DNA of 64,000 bases from PALSA-129 sp050014595 (GCA_050014595.1 JBEKDA010000001.1:1-64000), one strand, 5' to 3'. Numbered from the stretch's first letter, positions 50,364-58,862 are shown. Notes: generated by a model from the sequence alone, not told the origin. Program-made: numbers and translations.

Positions 50364-50943
50364 TGAGCATAGACCTCAATAGTTCGTAGTTGGGCGCGGG
50401 CGGCAGCGGATAGCGCTTGCCGCCGACGGTCACAATGATCGTGGGCGTCTCGTTGATTCCGGCCTGCACGCCTTCCTGAAATTCGGATTCGATCTCGGCC
50501 AGCACGCCGGGATCCTTGGAAAGGTCCTTGACTCTTTTCTGATCGGCGGGATTCTTAAGCACGGCGGAGACGCAGTCCCAGACGTTGCCGGCCACGGCCC
50601 ACGTCAACTGATGGGCGTAGAGCGCGTCGGCGACTTCCTGATACTTGCCAATGCGGGCCGCCGCTACGGCGTAGCCGAAAGCCTCGCGCGAATACTGGTG
50701 TCCCGGACCGGTGAGGGGAAAAGCGCGGTCGATGATGTAAAGTTTGCCGGGGACCACGAATTCCTTCATCAGCAGCGGCAGGGTTTCTTCATGCTGCAGG
50801 CGGCAGTGCGGGCAGGTGAAGTCGCTGAAAATCTCCATGCGGATGGGCGCGGCGGGCAGCCCCAGAGTTTTGCCTTTGTCGACATCCGGAGTGGCCGCCA
50901 GACAGGGCAGCAGCGCCACCAGCGCAATCGTGTAGAGCTTCAT
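50344..50943 (-). CDS. Exported DsbA-like thioredoxin, CPHC type
   Basis: A 199-residue periplasmic protein with a signal peptide (MKLYTIALVALLPCLA). The thioredoxin fold starts at IRMEIFSDFTCPHCRLQHEE, with CPHC being the classical DsbA active site. The cis-Pro loop is NETPTIIVTVGGKRYPL. The helical insertion (EAFGYAVAAARIGKYQEVAD, KNPADQKRVKDLSKDPGVLA) fits DsbA/thioredoxin_4 proteins. It probably forms or reshuffles disulfide bonds in exported proteins. A close paralog with CPAC lies 19 bp upstream. Confidence 0.87.
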   Translation of the reverse strand: MKLYTIALVALLPCLAATPDVDKGKTLGLPAAPIRMEIFSDFTCPHCRLQHEETLPLLMKEFVVPGKLYIIDRAFPLTGPGHQYSREAFGYAVAAARIGKYQEVADALYAHQLTWAVAGNVWDCVSAVLKNPADQKRVKDLSKDPGVLAEIESEFQEGVQAGINETPTIIVTVGGKRYPLPPAPNYELLRSMLNGFLPK

Positions 50944-50962
50944 CTTCCTATTGTATATGCAC

Positions 50963-51556
50963 TTACTTCTTTGCCAGAAGGGCATCCAGATAGGACTTCA
51001 GCAGCGAGTAGTTGATGGGAAAGGAAACCACCTGGCTTTTTCCGCCATGCGTGATCCAGAGGGTGGGAGTGCCGGTCACCGGGACCAATTTGCCCTCGTC
51101 GAGATCGGTCTGGATTTCGCGCTGCACGCCGGGATCGTGCAAAAGGCTCTTCACCTTTTTGGCTTCGGTAGCCGTAAGGACGCTGTTGACGACGTCTTCC
51201 ACTTTGCCGGACATGGAAATATTCGACTGCTGGGCGAAGAGGGCATCGGCCACTTTTTGATAGCGGCCAATCCGCGAGGCGGCACAGGCGAACTCAGCGC
51301 AGGGACGGCCGAAGGGATGCATCGGCAGGGGAAAATAGCGGTAGATGAGGTAGACTTTTCCGGGCACGACGTAATCGCGCATGATGAGCTGAAACGTATC
51401 GTCGTGAAGGGTCTTGCAGGCGGGGCACTGGAAATCGCTAAAGATCTCGATCACCACCGGCGCATGCGGTTCCCCGTAAGTGTTCCCATTGGTGTTGGCA
51501 GTGGACCCGGCCATGAGTGCGGCGGTCGCGGCAAGCACGACGGCAAAAGTTTTCAT
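50963..51556 (-). CDS. Exported DsbA-like thioredoxin, CPAC type
   Basis: A 197-residue periplasmic protein with a signal peptide (MKTFAVVLAATAALMAGSTA). The active site CPAC is in VVIEIFSDFQCPACKTLHDD, and the cis-Pro loop is PVTGTPTLWITHGG. It is about as long as the downstream paralog and has matching blocks (IMRDYVVPGKVYLIYRYFPL compares with MKEFVVPGKLYIIDRAFPL), so the pair came from a duplication. Different CxxC dipeptides usually mean different redox potentials, so one may oxidise and one isomerise or reduce. The leader holds a family C repeat. Confidence 0.87.
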   Translation of the reverse strand: MKTFAVVLAATAALMAGSTANTNGNTYGEPHAPVVIEIFSDFQCPACKTLHDDTFQLIMRDYVVPGKVYLIYRYFPLPMHPFGRPCAEFACAASRIGRYQKVADALFAQQSNISMSGKVEDVVNSVLTATEAKKVKSLLHDPGVQREIQTDLDEGKLVPVTGTPTLWITHGGKSQVVSFPINYSLLKSYLDALLAKK

Positions 51557-51585
51557 AGAACCATTGTAAATGCGAGGGAGGCGGA

Positions 51586-51703
51586 TTTTTCAACGCGGAG
51601 ACGCTGAGAAAACACGAGAGAACCAAGAACCTCGATAAGGGCGCCGGCACCTCAGCGGGCTCACCCCGACTCCTCAGTTTTCTCCGCGTCTCCGCGGTGA
51701 GGT
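51586..51703. repeat. Dispersed repeat family C, copy with both halves
   Basis: Left TTTTTCAACGCGGAGACGCT then GAGAAAA (51586-51612) and right CAGTTTTCTCCGCGTCTCCG then CGGTGAG (51677-51703) pair as an inverted repeat, as at 12455-12605. It lies in the leader shared by the kinase (plus strand) and the DsbA-like gene (minus strand). Confidence 0.65.
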
Positions 51704-51749
51704 CAGAACTTGTATTGCCGCGGGCGTTAGCGGAGAATGAGAATTCCGC

Positions 51750-54743
51750 ATGGTCGGCGAGACCGTTTCCCATTACCGCATACTCAGCAGGCTTGGCCAT
51801 GGCGGCATGGGCGTGGTGTATCTGGCGGAAGATACGCACCTGGCCCGCCAGGTGGCCATCAAATTTTCCACGGCGGCGCCGGAGGACGAGCAATATCGCG
51901 CCCGCTTCCTGCGTGAGGCGCGCGCGGCTTCCGCGCTGAATCATCCGCACATCGCCCGCATTTACGACTACGGCGAAACCGCCACCGGACAGCCGTTTAT
52001 CGTGATGGAACTGGTCGCCGGCGAGGATCTTTCGCGGCTGCTGCACCGCGGCGGGACGTCGGTCGCGCAAGCGCTGCGGATCGTCGAAGAAGTCGCGGAA
52101 GCGCTGGCGGAGGCGCACCGGCACGGAATCGTGCACCGCGACATCAAGCCGGGCAACATCGTTATCAACGAGCGCGGCCAGGTAAAAGTGCTGGATTTCG
52201 GGTTGGCCAAACAGTTCGGGGCGGGCGCCCAGCCCGACGCCAGCCAGACGCAGCGGGAGACGTCGGCGGAAACGGCCGCGGGCATGGTCCTTGGCACGCC
52301 TTTGTACATGTCGCCGGAGCAGGCGCGGGAAGCGCCGCTGGCTCCACGCAGCGATCTGTTTTCCCTGGGGAGTGTGTTCTATGAGTGTTTGACTGGGCGG
52401 CCGCCTTTTTCAGGGACGAATTCGGTGGATATTATGGCGGCCGTGCTGCACGTCGAGCCGCCGCCGCCTTCGCAACTGAACCCGCAGATTCCGGAGTCAT
52501 TGGACCGCGTTGCCTTGAAGGCGCTGGCGAAGAATCCGCAAGCGCGGTATCAATCGGCCGGCGAAATGATCGTCGATCTGCGGGCGGAGCGGGCAGCCCT
52601 ATCGCAACGCGACACCCAGGAGACGGAACTACTGGCCGTGCCACCGGGTACGCGCCAGAGCCACTTGAGCACGGCGCTCGGAAGTCTGCGGACACTGGCC
52701 GGGCCGCTGCGGCGCTCGCGCACCAGCACCATGGTGGCGTTGGCGGTGATAGCCGCGCTCATCCTGGCGGGATTTTGGCTGTGGCCGGGCGGACGGTACC
52801 AGGCCCAGCCGGAAGCCCTTCGTTGGTATCAGGAAGGCCTCACGGCGCTGCGCGACGGAACCTATTACAAAGCCAGCAAGGCGCTGGAGCAGGCCGTGGA
52901 ACGCGACCCGCGGTTCACGATGGCGCACGCTCGCCTGGCGGAGGCGTGGTTCGAACTCGACTTCACCGACAAGGCCAGGGAGGAAATGCTGCGCGCGTCG
53001 CCACCCGGCTCGCATCCGCGGCTCACGCGCGTCGAGGAGTCGTACTTGCAGGCGCTCCAGATGACGCTGACGGGCGACTTCCCGGGCGCCGTCGTTGGGT
53101 ATCGCGAGATCGTGGGGCGAACCGCCGATTCCGGCAAGGCGGACGCCTATCTGGATCTGGGCCGCGCCTTGGAGAAGAACGAAAAACTCAAGGAAGCGGT
53201 GGACTCCTATCGCGAAGCGGCCGGGCGTCAATCGCAGAATCCGGCGGCGTGGCTGCGCCTCGCGATTCTCTACGGGCGCCAGATGGATCAGGCCAAAGCC
53301 GCCGAAGCCTTCGCCAAAGCCGAGCCCATCTACCGCAGCCTTTCCAATTTCGAAGGCGTTTCGGAGGTGCTCTACCAGCGGGCCGTGCTGGCCAACCGGC
53401 TGGGGAAAACCGCGGAGGCGCGCGCCTCGCTGGAGCAGGCGCTGGAACTGTCGCGTCACATCGGCAGCCAGGCGCAGCAGATTGTGGTGTTGCTGGCGTT
53501 GAGCGCCGCGGAGCAGCGCATGAGCCATTTCTCCGAGGCGCAGACCGATGCCACCGAAGCCATCGACCTGGCGCGCGCCAACGGCATGGAGAGCCTGACC
53601 GCGCGCGGGCTGGTGGAGCTGGGCAACGCCTACTTCCTGAAGGGCGACGCGGAAAACGCCAAAAGGTACTTCACGCAGAGCCTGGAATACGCGCGCCGCT
53701 ACCGTTCCGAACGCAATGAGGCTCGCGCGCTGTTCTCGTTGGGCAGCCTGGAGATGTTCTATGGCCAATCCGAGGACGGGCTGCACAACGTGGAGCAGGC
53801 GCTGGCTTTCTTCCGGCGCGGCGGGTATCAGAAGGAGACCGCGCAGGCGTTGCTCTTAGTGGCGCGCGCGCAGCGCCAGAAAGGCGATTTCGTTGCGGCG
53901 CTCAATTCGTTCGACCAGCAACTGGAGATTGGGCGCAGGCTGGGCGACCTGACGCAAATTGCCCTGGTGCAGCAGGGAAGTGGGACGGTGCTGCAGGCCT
54001 TGGGACGATGGCCGGAAGCGCTGGCGCGTTACCAGGAAGCCGGGGAGACGGCGCGCCAGTCCGGCGATCCGCTCAATACCCAGTACGATTTGTTGGACGC
54101 CGCCGATGTGAGCTGGCGGCTGGGTCGTTACGAGGAAGCGCGGCAGTTGCTGGCGCAAGCCAGTTCCAGTAATTCACGAGGGGCGCTGGCGCAGGCCGGC
54201 CAGATCCAGGCCGCCATGGCGCTCAGCCAGCGCCAGTTTCCCGCGGCGATCGAAGCCGGCCGGCGCGTGCTGCTCGAAACCGGCCTCAGCGCGGACGTGG
54301 CGGCCGGTGTGAAGAACGTGGTGGGCCTGGCGCAGATTGCCATGGGCGCGGGACGCGAGGCGGCGGCCTCGACGGCGGAAGCGGCAGCCCTGGCGGCCAA
54401 GTCGGGTTCGGCGTGGCTGATCGCCGAAACCGCGCTGGGGCAGGCCCAGGCGCTGCTGGCGGTGGGCGACGCCCGCAAGGCGCTCGAAAGCGCGCAGGGC
54501 GCGCAGCAATGGTTTGCGCGAGTGGGCAACCCGGAAGCCGAATGGCGGTCACTCCTCGCGGCGGCGCGGGCTGAGGCTGCCCTGAAGGAAGCGGAAAACG
54601 CGCGCGGGGATGCCGGACGCGCGCTGGACCTACTTGCGGCTCTCCAGCAAAAATGGGACCCTGGGAGCTACGCGGGATACTCGGCGCGTCCCGATATCCA
54701 GTTTGACCGCGGCCAGTTGGAGCGGCTCGCGGCCGCGAAATGA
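51750..54743 (+). CDS. Transmembrane Ser/Thr protein kinase with TPR domain
   Basis: A 997-residue membrane kinase. The cytoplasmic Hanks-type domain (residues 8-280) is complete: glycine loop GHGGMG at 16-21, Lys38 in VAIKF, HRDIKPGN with catalytic Asp131 and DFG at 149-151, then APLAPRSDLFSLGSVFYECL. A membrane helix (TMVALAVIAALILAGFWLWP) follows at about 330. The outer or C-terminal 650 residues hold TPR-type helix pairs (AYLDLGRALEKNEKLKEAVD, RQMDQAKAAEAFAKAEPIYR, ALLVARAQRQKGDFVAALNS). This layout is frequent in Acidobacteria. The TPR part probably scaffolds partner proteins; the target is unknown. Strong relation to other kinases is by motif, not by search. Confidence 0.92.
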   Translation: MVGETVSHYRILSRLGHGGMGVVYLAEDTHLARQVAIKFSTAAPEDEQYRARFLREARAASALNHPHIARIYDYGETATGQPFIVMELVAGEDLSRLLHRGGTSVAQALRIVEEVAEALAEAHRHGIVHRDIKPGNIVINERGQVKVLDFGLAKQFGAGAQPDASQTQRETSAETAAGMVLGTPLYMSPEQAREAPLAPRSDLFSLGSVFYECLTGRPPFSGTNSVDIMAAVLHVEPPPPSQLNPQIPESLDRVALKALAKNPQARYQSAGEMIVDLRAERAALSQRDTQETELLAVPPGTRQSHLSTALGSLRTLAGPLRRSRTSTMVALAVIAALILAGFWLWPGGRYQAQPEALRWYQEGLTALRDGTYYKASKALEQAVERDPRFTMAHARLAEAWFELDFTDKAREEMLRASPPGSHPRLTRVEESYLQALQMTLTGDFPGAVVGYREIVGRTADSGKADAYLDLGRALEKNEKLKEAVDSYREAAGRQSQNPAAWLRLAILYGRQMDQAKAAEAFAKAEPIYRSLSNFEGVSEVLYQRAVLANRLGKTAEARASLEQALELSRHIGSQAQQIVVLLALSAAEQRMSHFSEAQTDATEAIDLARANGMESLTARGLVELGNAYFLKGDAENAKRYFTQSLEYARRYRSERNEARALFSLGSLEMFYGQSEDGLHNVEQALAFFRRGGYQKETAQALLLVARAQRQKGDFVAALNSFDQQLEIGRRLGDLTQIALVQQGSGTVLQALGRWPEALARYQEAGETARQSGDPLNTQYDLLDAADVSWRLGRYEEARQLLAQASSSNSRGALAQAGQIQAAMALSQRQFPAAIEAGRRVLLETGLSADVAAGVKNVVGLAQIAMGAGREAAASTAEAAALAAKSGSAWLIAETALGQAQALLAVGDARKALESAQGAQQWFARVGNPEAEWRSLLAAARAEAALKEAENARGDAGRALDLLAALQQKWDPGSYAGYSARPDIQFDRGQLERLAAAK

Positions 54744-54786
54744 CGCGGCGCACGATTTCAAAATTGACGAAGAGGAGCTTGTGGAA

Positions 54787-55290
54787 ATGCGAAGACAGCA
54801 GAGATTGCGCCTGGCCGCAACGGCGGCCGCGCTCCTGACGGCGGCATTCGCCCTATGCGTATTTGGTTGGGCTCAGGGCGGTGACACGCCCATTGTGATT
54901 TCGGATGGCTCGCTGAACATTCAATCCGCGGTTCCGTGGTCCCAGTACACGGGCACGGGCGATATCAAGTCCCATCCGCACACCGCCAAGTCGGTAACCA
55001 GCATCGCCTTCACGGTGGGCGGCAACAGCCAGACGATCGCGTTCGCGGGCGAATCCTGCAACGTGGACATCACTTACGCCGGCGCCCACATCGTTTTTAG
55101 CACCGGCACCGGTGGAAAGGGGCTCATCATGCGGCCCTTCAGCGCGTTTCACCCGGGAAGCAACGCCAACCTGCTGGCGCATAACAACGCCAACGCCAAG
55201 ATCGCGCACGTTACCATCGTCAAGGGCAACCAGCAGGTGTTTGATTCCGACGCGTCGGGCGGGACGAAGATCACGATTCACTACCAGTAA
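54787..55290 (+). CDS. Small secreted protein of unknown function
   Basis: A 167-residue protein with a long signal peptide (MRRQQRLRLAATAAALLTAA, then FALCVFGWAQG). The mature part is mostly beta (VTSIAFTVGGNSQTIAFAGE, CNVDITYAGAHIVFSTGTGG), with one Cys (AGESCNVDITY), and ends GTKITIHYQ. I do not recognise the family. AGGAG precedes the ATG at 54787. A second copy of its last ten codons lies about 1.05 kb downstream (56313-56343), so part of a paralog once stood there. It follows the kinase by 43 bp and may be co-expressed. Confidence 0.66.
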   Translation: MRRQQRLRLAATAAALLTAAFALCVFGWAQGGDTPIVISDGSLNIQSAVPWSQYTGTGDIKSHPHTAKSVTSIAFTVGGNSQTIAFAGESCNVDITYAGAHIVFSTGTGGKGLIMRPFSAFHPGSNANLLAHNNANAKIAHVTIVKGNQQVFDSDASGGTKITIHYQ

Positions 55291-55400
55291 GGGTTCACTG
55301 GGCTGCAAGATGGGGACTGCTAGGGTTTCTCCCCGGCGTTCCGGTTTCCGCCGGGTTACGCTCCGGTCCCCGGTTTTCCCCTGACGAAGCCAACAGCCAT

Positions 55401-55910
55401 CTATGGCTGCGTCGGTTCTCCCTTGGAAGATTTGATGATCTCCGCAGCTCTTGGCAAGAACAGATTCAATAGATAATCCTGAGCTGCTTCTTGCGTGCAG
55501 ATCGCGCGCCAGCTCTCGAAAGCTGAGCTGGCGAGGTCTATCTGCCCGATCGCATTCGTGCGTGTCCAGTCGAACGAAACATCATAATCTGCGGTGTGCC
55601 GCCTTTGTTGCAGAATTGCGAACGCCTGCGCGACGTCTTTCAGTTGAACGCCGGACTCCGGTTTACCGGCGCTGTAAAAGTTCTTGACGTACTCCTCGCA
55701 GACATTCTTCATCGTCTTGTGTTCAAAGGTTCTGCCAAGAGCGCTTCGTTGTCGTTCGACGGCCCACTTGCTGACGGCTTCGTCAATTAGCAGATGAAAC
55801 AGGGCATAATATGCAGTCGAGACAGCACGCCGGAGGCTGGCCTGGGTGGGGTTGTCTTCCTTATTCGCTAAATGATACGCCTGCGCCAGCAGGTCATCCG
55901 CAAACGCCAT
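55401..55910 (-). CDS. HEPN-like domain protein
   Basis: A 169-residue helical protein. SLRRAVSTAYYALFHLLIDE at residues 25-44 is the typical first helix of HEPN-like proteins (RRAxSTAYYALFHL). A later block LQQRRHTADYDVSF at 100-113 resembles the RxxADY motif that ends many HEPN domains. A strict Rx4-6H ribonuclease motif is not evident: R60-x3-H64 and RRH at 103-105 are the nearest. Many HEPN proteins are RNA-cleaving toxins or antiphage effectors, others only scaffold. It follows the partner gene by three bases, which suggests coupling. GC is lower than in the flanks. Confidence 0.66.
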   Translation of the reverse strand: MAFADDLLAQAYHLANKEDNPTQASLRRAVSTAYYALFHLLIDEAVSKWAVERQRSALGRTFEHKTMKNVCEEYVKNFYSAGKPESGVQLKDVAQAFAILQQRRHTADYDVSFDWTRTNAIGQIDLASSAFESWRAICTQEAAQDYLLNLFLPRAAEIIKSSKGEPTQP

Positions 55911-55913
55911 CGT

Positions 55914-56228
55914 CTATGCCCACGCCGGTTCGTTGAGCTTGGCCTGCTCTGACTGGCTCCGGAAATCGAAATAAGGAAATACTCCGATGCCGGGGAGGTC
56001 GAGCCTTTCGGACATCCTCCACACGACCTTCGTTGCCACATCGCGGAGGTGGGTTCGATTGCTGGCTTCGTCAGACAGTAGCACCCGGAAGAATATCGCC
56101 CACTGGCCGCTCCAGTCCCGCGCAATCTCATAGTTGATGCGCTGCACTGCGGGCGCCAACTCCCGTACGACTTCGGCAACGGCGGCGTTGATTTGCTGCT
56201 GCATCGTAACTGCCATTGGCAAATACAT
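55914..56228 (-). CDS. Partner protein of the HEPN gene, unknown
   Basis: A 104-residue protein read from the ATG at 56228, with AAGGTGAG upstream; an extended frame upstream overlaps the duplicated 3' end and is ignored. Blocks: MQQQINAAVAEVVRELAPAV, INYEIARDWSGQWAIFFRVL, LSDEASNRTHLRDVATKVVW, FPYFDFRSQSEQAKLNEPAW. I associate the AIFFRVLLSDEA and FRSQSEQA blocks with small proteins encoded beside HEPN genes, from memory and without a search. It lacks the GSxxxG motif of the MNT antitoxin, so this is not a standard MNT-HEPN pair. Confidence 0.6.
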   Translation of the reverse strand: MYLPMAVTMQQQINAAVAEVVRELAPAVQRINYEIARDWSGQWAIFFRVLLSDEASNRTHLRDVATKVVWRMSERLDLPGIGVFPYFDFRSQSEQAKLNEPAWA

Positions 56229-56312
56229 GGCGGGTCTCACCTTCAGAATAGCGCGTTCCGCTACGTTTCGACGTCCAGATCCAGTCGGTTTTCTCCTTCC
56301 CCGGCCATCAGC

Positions 56313-56343
56313 GGCACCAAGATCACTATTCACTACCAGTAGC
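56313..56343 (+). pseudogene. Remnant 3' end of a paralog of the 54787 gene
   Basis: CGGCACCAAGATCACTATTC then ACTACCAGTAG encodes SGTKITIHYQ and a stop, the same ending as the gene at 54787-55290 (GTKITIHYQ). Over 29 aligned bases 25 match. No upstream coding sequence of the paralog remains; the HEPN module occupies the space. The copy may mark the edge of a duplication or insertion. Confidence 0.6.
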
Positions 56344-56346
56344 CGC

Positions 56347-57189
56347 TCACTGGATCTTCGCCACTCCCGGCGCCGGGTTCGGAAAGCGCGTCATCACCGC
56401 GGGATCGTGCCCGGGGATGATGAGCCTCGGATCGGCGGCCAGTTGCTTCATGCGGTCCTGCGCCCGCAGGTTCGATTCGGCGTCGAGGGTTTGGGCGATC
56501 GGCGCGTGCTTGTCCAGGTTCTCGTAGAGGTACATGTTGTCGCTGGCCAGTATCACGATGCCCTGGGCTGTGTTGATGCCGAGGTACTGCGATGCGTAGG
56601 TGTGCTTTCCTCCCAAATAGCAGGTGACGCCGGGAAGGACTTCCTGCGCATCGCCGTTCACCAGCCCGATGCGGCCCTGGGTGTTCAGCTTGACGGCCGC
56701 GAGGATGTCGTCGGGATCGATGCCGCCGTGGGTGTTGCGCGATTGCCAGGCACTGCCGGCGTAATATTCCAGCTCGTCCTTTTGAAGCCAGATGCGGGCC
56801 TTGGGAAAAAGATCCATGCCGTCGGCGTGGTCCCAGTGCATGTGGGTGATGACCAAATCGGTGATGTCTTCGGGCTTCAGCCCCAGGCGCGCGATGGCCT
56901 CGGATGGCTTGACGTAATCCTTGGGGTGCCATTGCTTCATGAACTGCTCGCGGTAGAATCCGGAATCCACCAGGATGTTGTGGCCGTTGCCGCGCACCAG
57001 CCACACCATCATGGCGATGTCCATCTTGCGGCTCGGGTCCGCGCCGGCCACCAGGCTGGAAACCGGAAAATCGGCGAGAGTGGCGTAGCGGATGGCGTAG
57101 ATTTCGTACCGCGGTTTGGGCTGCGCCGCGAGCGGGGCGGCCAGCGCGGCGGCCAGCGCGGCGGCCAGAACCAGGTGTGAGAACCGCAT
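56347..57189 (-). CDS. Exported MBL-fold hydrolase (lactonase-like)
   Basis: A 280-residue periplasmic enzyme with an Ala/Leu-repeated signal peptide (MRFSHLVLAAALAAALAAPL). The complete metal motif ITHMHWDHADG follows, then GLVNGDAQEVLPG, IVILASDNMYLYEN and the last His in IIPGHDPAVMTRF. The size and VWLVRGNGHNILVDSGFYRE start match the AHL-lactonase (AiiA/AttM) branch of MBL proteins. It probably opens a lactone or ester ring; the substrate is not proven. AAGGAGG stands six bases before the ATG at 57189. Confidence 0.85.
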   Translation of the reverse strand: MRFSHLVLAAALAAALAAPLAAQPKPRYEIYAIRYATLADFPVSSLVAGADPSRKMDIAMMVWLVRGNGHNILVDSGFYREQFMKQWHPKDYVKPSEAIARLGLKPEDITDLVITHMHWDHADGMDLFPKARIWLQKDELEYYAGSAWQSRNTHGGIDPDDILAAVKLNTQGRIGLVNGDAQEVLPGVTCYLGGKHTYASQYLGINTAQGIVILASDNMYLYENLDKHAPIAQTLDAESNLRAQDRMKQLAADPRLIIPGHDPAVMTRFPNPAPGVAKIQ

Positions 57190-57273
57190 AAACGGCCTCC
57201 TTTGCTCCATAAATAGTATCAATCCCGGGGGCCTCGCCTTGCGGAAGGTCCTGTAGAATGGTACCTTGACCCC

Positions 57274-57552
57274 GTGAAGCTTGCATACATCCGCTGGAAA
57301 GACGCCGTCTCCGAAGAAGCCTCCGCCGCTGGGTCCAACCCTGCCAACGCGGCGCTGGTGGAACTGCACGAAGTCGGTTTTCTGCTGGGCGAAAGCGGCG
57401 AGGCCGTAGTCATCGGGATGGAGTTCAACCAGGATGCGGATGTCCAGCCCGGGCGCTGGCGTCTTCATATTCCGCGCGTCGCCATACAGGAGATGCGCGT
57501 GGTGGATCTGGAGAAGGCCTTTCCCGTCAGACGCCGCAAGAAACAGAACTAG
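57274..57552 (+). CDS. Small protein of unknown function
   Basis: A 92-residue protein starting at GTG. The sequence has clear coding character: VELHEVGFLLGESGEAVVIG, VQPGRWRLHIPRVAIQEMRV and a basic tail (KAFPVRRRKKQN). I have the impression that short proteins with a WRLHIPR block occur in phages and Acidobacteria, but I cannot name the family. No signal peptide. It lies between the divergent MBL gene and the lyase gene and could be a foreign gene. Confidence 0.55.
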   Translation: MKLAYIRWKDAVSEEASAAGSNPANAALVELHEVGFLLGESGEAVVIGMEFNQDADVQPGRWRLHIPRVAIQEMRVVDLEKAFPVRRRKKQN

Positions 57553-57591
57553 TGTAATCAATGGCTTAGCACTTTTCGTGGAGAATTAAGT

Positions 57592-58827
57592 ATGCACCGC
57601 ATCGCTGTCTACCTCGCCGGGGCACTGTGTCTTTACTCACAAACCGCACCTGGCACCCTCGCTCCGCTCAAAACCTGGATCGATCCCGACACCGGCCACC
57701 GCGTGGTCCGCTTGACCGACGAGCCCGGTAGCGCCAGCCTGTACTTCAACCAGGACGGCTACACGGCCGACGGCCGCAAGCTGATTTATACGACCCCCCA
57801 GGGAATCTCGACGCTGGATTTGGCCACACACGCCACAAAAACGGTGGTGACGGGCCGGGTCCGCGTCATCGTCGCCGGGCGCAAGACGCAGAACGTCTAC
57901 TACACGAAAGAGGGAGCCGTCTGGTCGACCGATGTCGATAGCGGCGCCACGCGCGAGATTGCCAAGCTTCCGGCGCGCAACGCCGCCGGGGTGTCCACCG
58001 TGAATGCCGATGAGACCCTGCTGGCGGGCACGTATATCGAGAGCGGCGGCACGGACTACAACGCCAACCGGTCGCAGGAACCGCAGAGCATAGGCCTGAT
58101 CCAGCCGGCCAACAAAGGGCAAATGATGGAAGACCGGCTAGCCGCGCACCTGCCCATGGCCATGTTCACCATCAGCACCAGGACCGGCGAAGTGAAGGTG
58201 ATCCACCGCGCCACCGACTGGCTGAATCATCTTCTGTTTTCGCCCACCGACCCGGGCCTGTTGATGTTTTGCCATGAAGGGCCGTGGCACAAGGTGGACC
58301 GCATCTGGACCATCCGCACGGACACGTCGCAAATCACCAAGATCCATGTGCGCACCATGGCGATGGAAATCTTCGGCCACGAATTCTGGAGCGATGACGG
58401 CAAGACCATCTGGTACGATCTGCAGACGCCGCGCGGCGAGGATTTCTGGCTGGCCGGTTATAACGTGGAGACGGCGGCGCGAACCCGGTATCACCTGCAG
58501 CGCAATGAGTGGTCGATCCATTTCAATGTGACGCGCGACGGCAAACTGTTTTGCGGCGACGGCGGCGATCCGGGCCAGGTGGCCAAGGCGCCCGATGGCG
58601 AATGGATCTACTTGTTCCGGCCCGAGTTGTTCCCCAACCGCGGCGCCGCCAATAAGGATTTCGTGAACGCCGGAGTATTTCACGCCGAGCGCCTGGTGAA
58701 CATGTCGAAGCACCAGTACAAGCTGGAGCCCAACGTCAGCTTCACGCCCGACCAGAAGTGGGTGATTTTCCGCTCGAACATGTTTGGCCCGACGTACGTG
58801 TTTGCGGTGGAAGTGGCGAAGCCGTGA
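57592..58827 (+). CDS. Secreted oligogalacturonate-lyase-like propeller (PL22-like)
   Basis: A 411-residue exported protein with a signal peptide (MHRIAVYLAGALCLYSQ). It folds as a seven-bladed propeller of the PL22/TolB type: WIDPDTGHRVVRLTDEPGSA, GISTLDLATHATKTVV, EIFGHEFWSDDGKTIWYDLQ, and PNVSFTPDQKWVIFRSNM. The HEGPWHKVDRIW block and the trailing HEFWSDD resemble the metal-site residues of oligogalacturonate lyases, which cut pectin fragments. Acidobacteria carry many such homologues with unknown substrates. GGAG stands before the ATG. Confidence 0.8.
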   Translation: MHRIAVYLAGALCLYSQTAPGTLAPLKTWIDPDTGHRVVRLTDEPGSASLYFNQDGYTADGRKLIYTTPQGISTLDLATHATKTVVTGRVRVIVAGRKTQNVYYTKEGAVWSTDVDSGATREIAKLPARNAAGVSTVNADETLLAGTYIESGGTDYNANRSQEPQSIGLIQPANKGQMMEDRLAAHLPMAMFTISTRTGEVKVIHRATDWLNHLLFSPTDPGLLMFCHEGPWHKVDRIWTIRTDTSQITKIHVRTMAMEIFGHEFWSDDGKTIWYDLQTPRGEDFWLAGYNVETAARTRYHLQRNEWSIHFNVTRDGKLFCGDGGDPGQVAKAPDGEWIYLFRPELFPNRGAANKDFVNAGVFHAERLVNMSKHQYKLEPNVSFTPDQKWVIFRSNMFGPTYVFAVEVAKP

Positions 58828-58828
58828 G

Positions 58829-58862
58829 TGAGACAGACCATCGGTTTTCGTGGTCTGTCAGG
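58829..58862. repeat. Dispersed repeat family E, copy 2
   Basis: GAGACAGACCATCGGTTTTC then GTGGTCTGTCAGGT forms a hairpin (ACAGACCA / TGGTCTGT). It shares ACAGACCATCGGTTTT with 5866-5883 and the 5928-5977 tandem. It sits just after the PL22-like gene stop. Confidence 0.6.

Noticed and set aside
55401..56228. Standard MNT-HEPN toxin-antitoxin pair
   Set aside because: The partner lacks the nucleotidyltransferase GSxxxG and acidic motif; kept as an uncharacterised pair instead.
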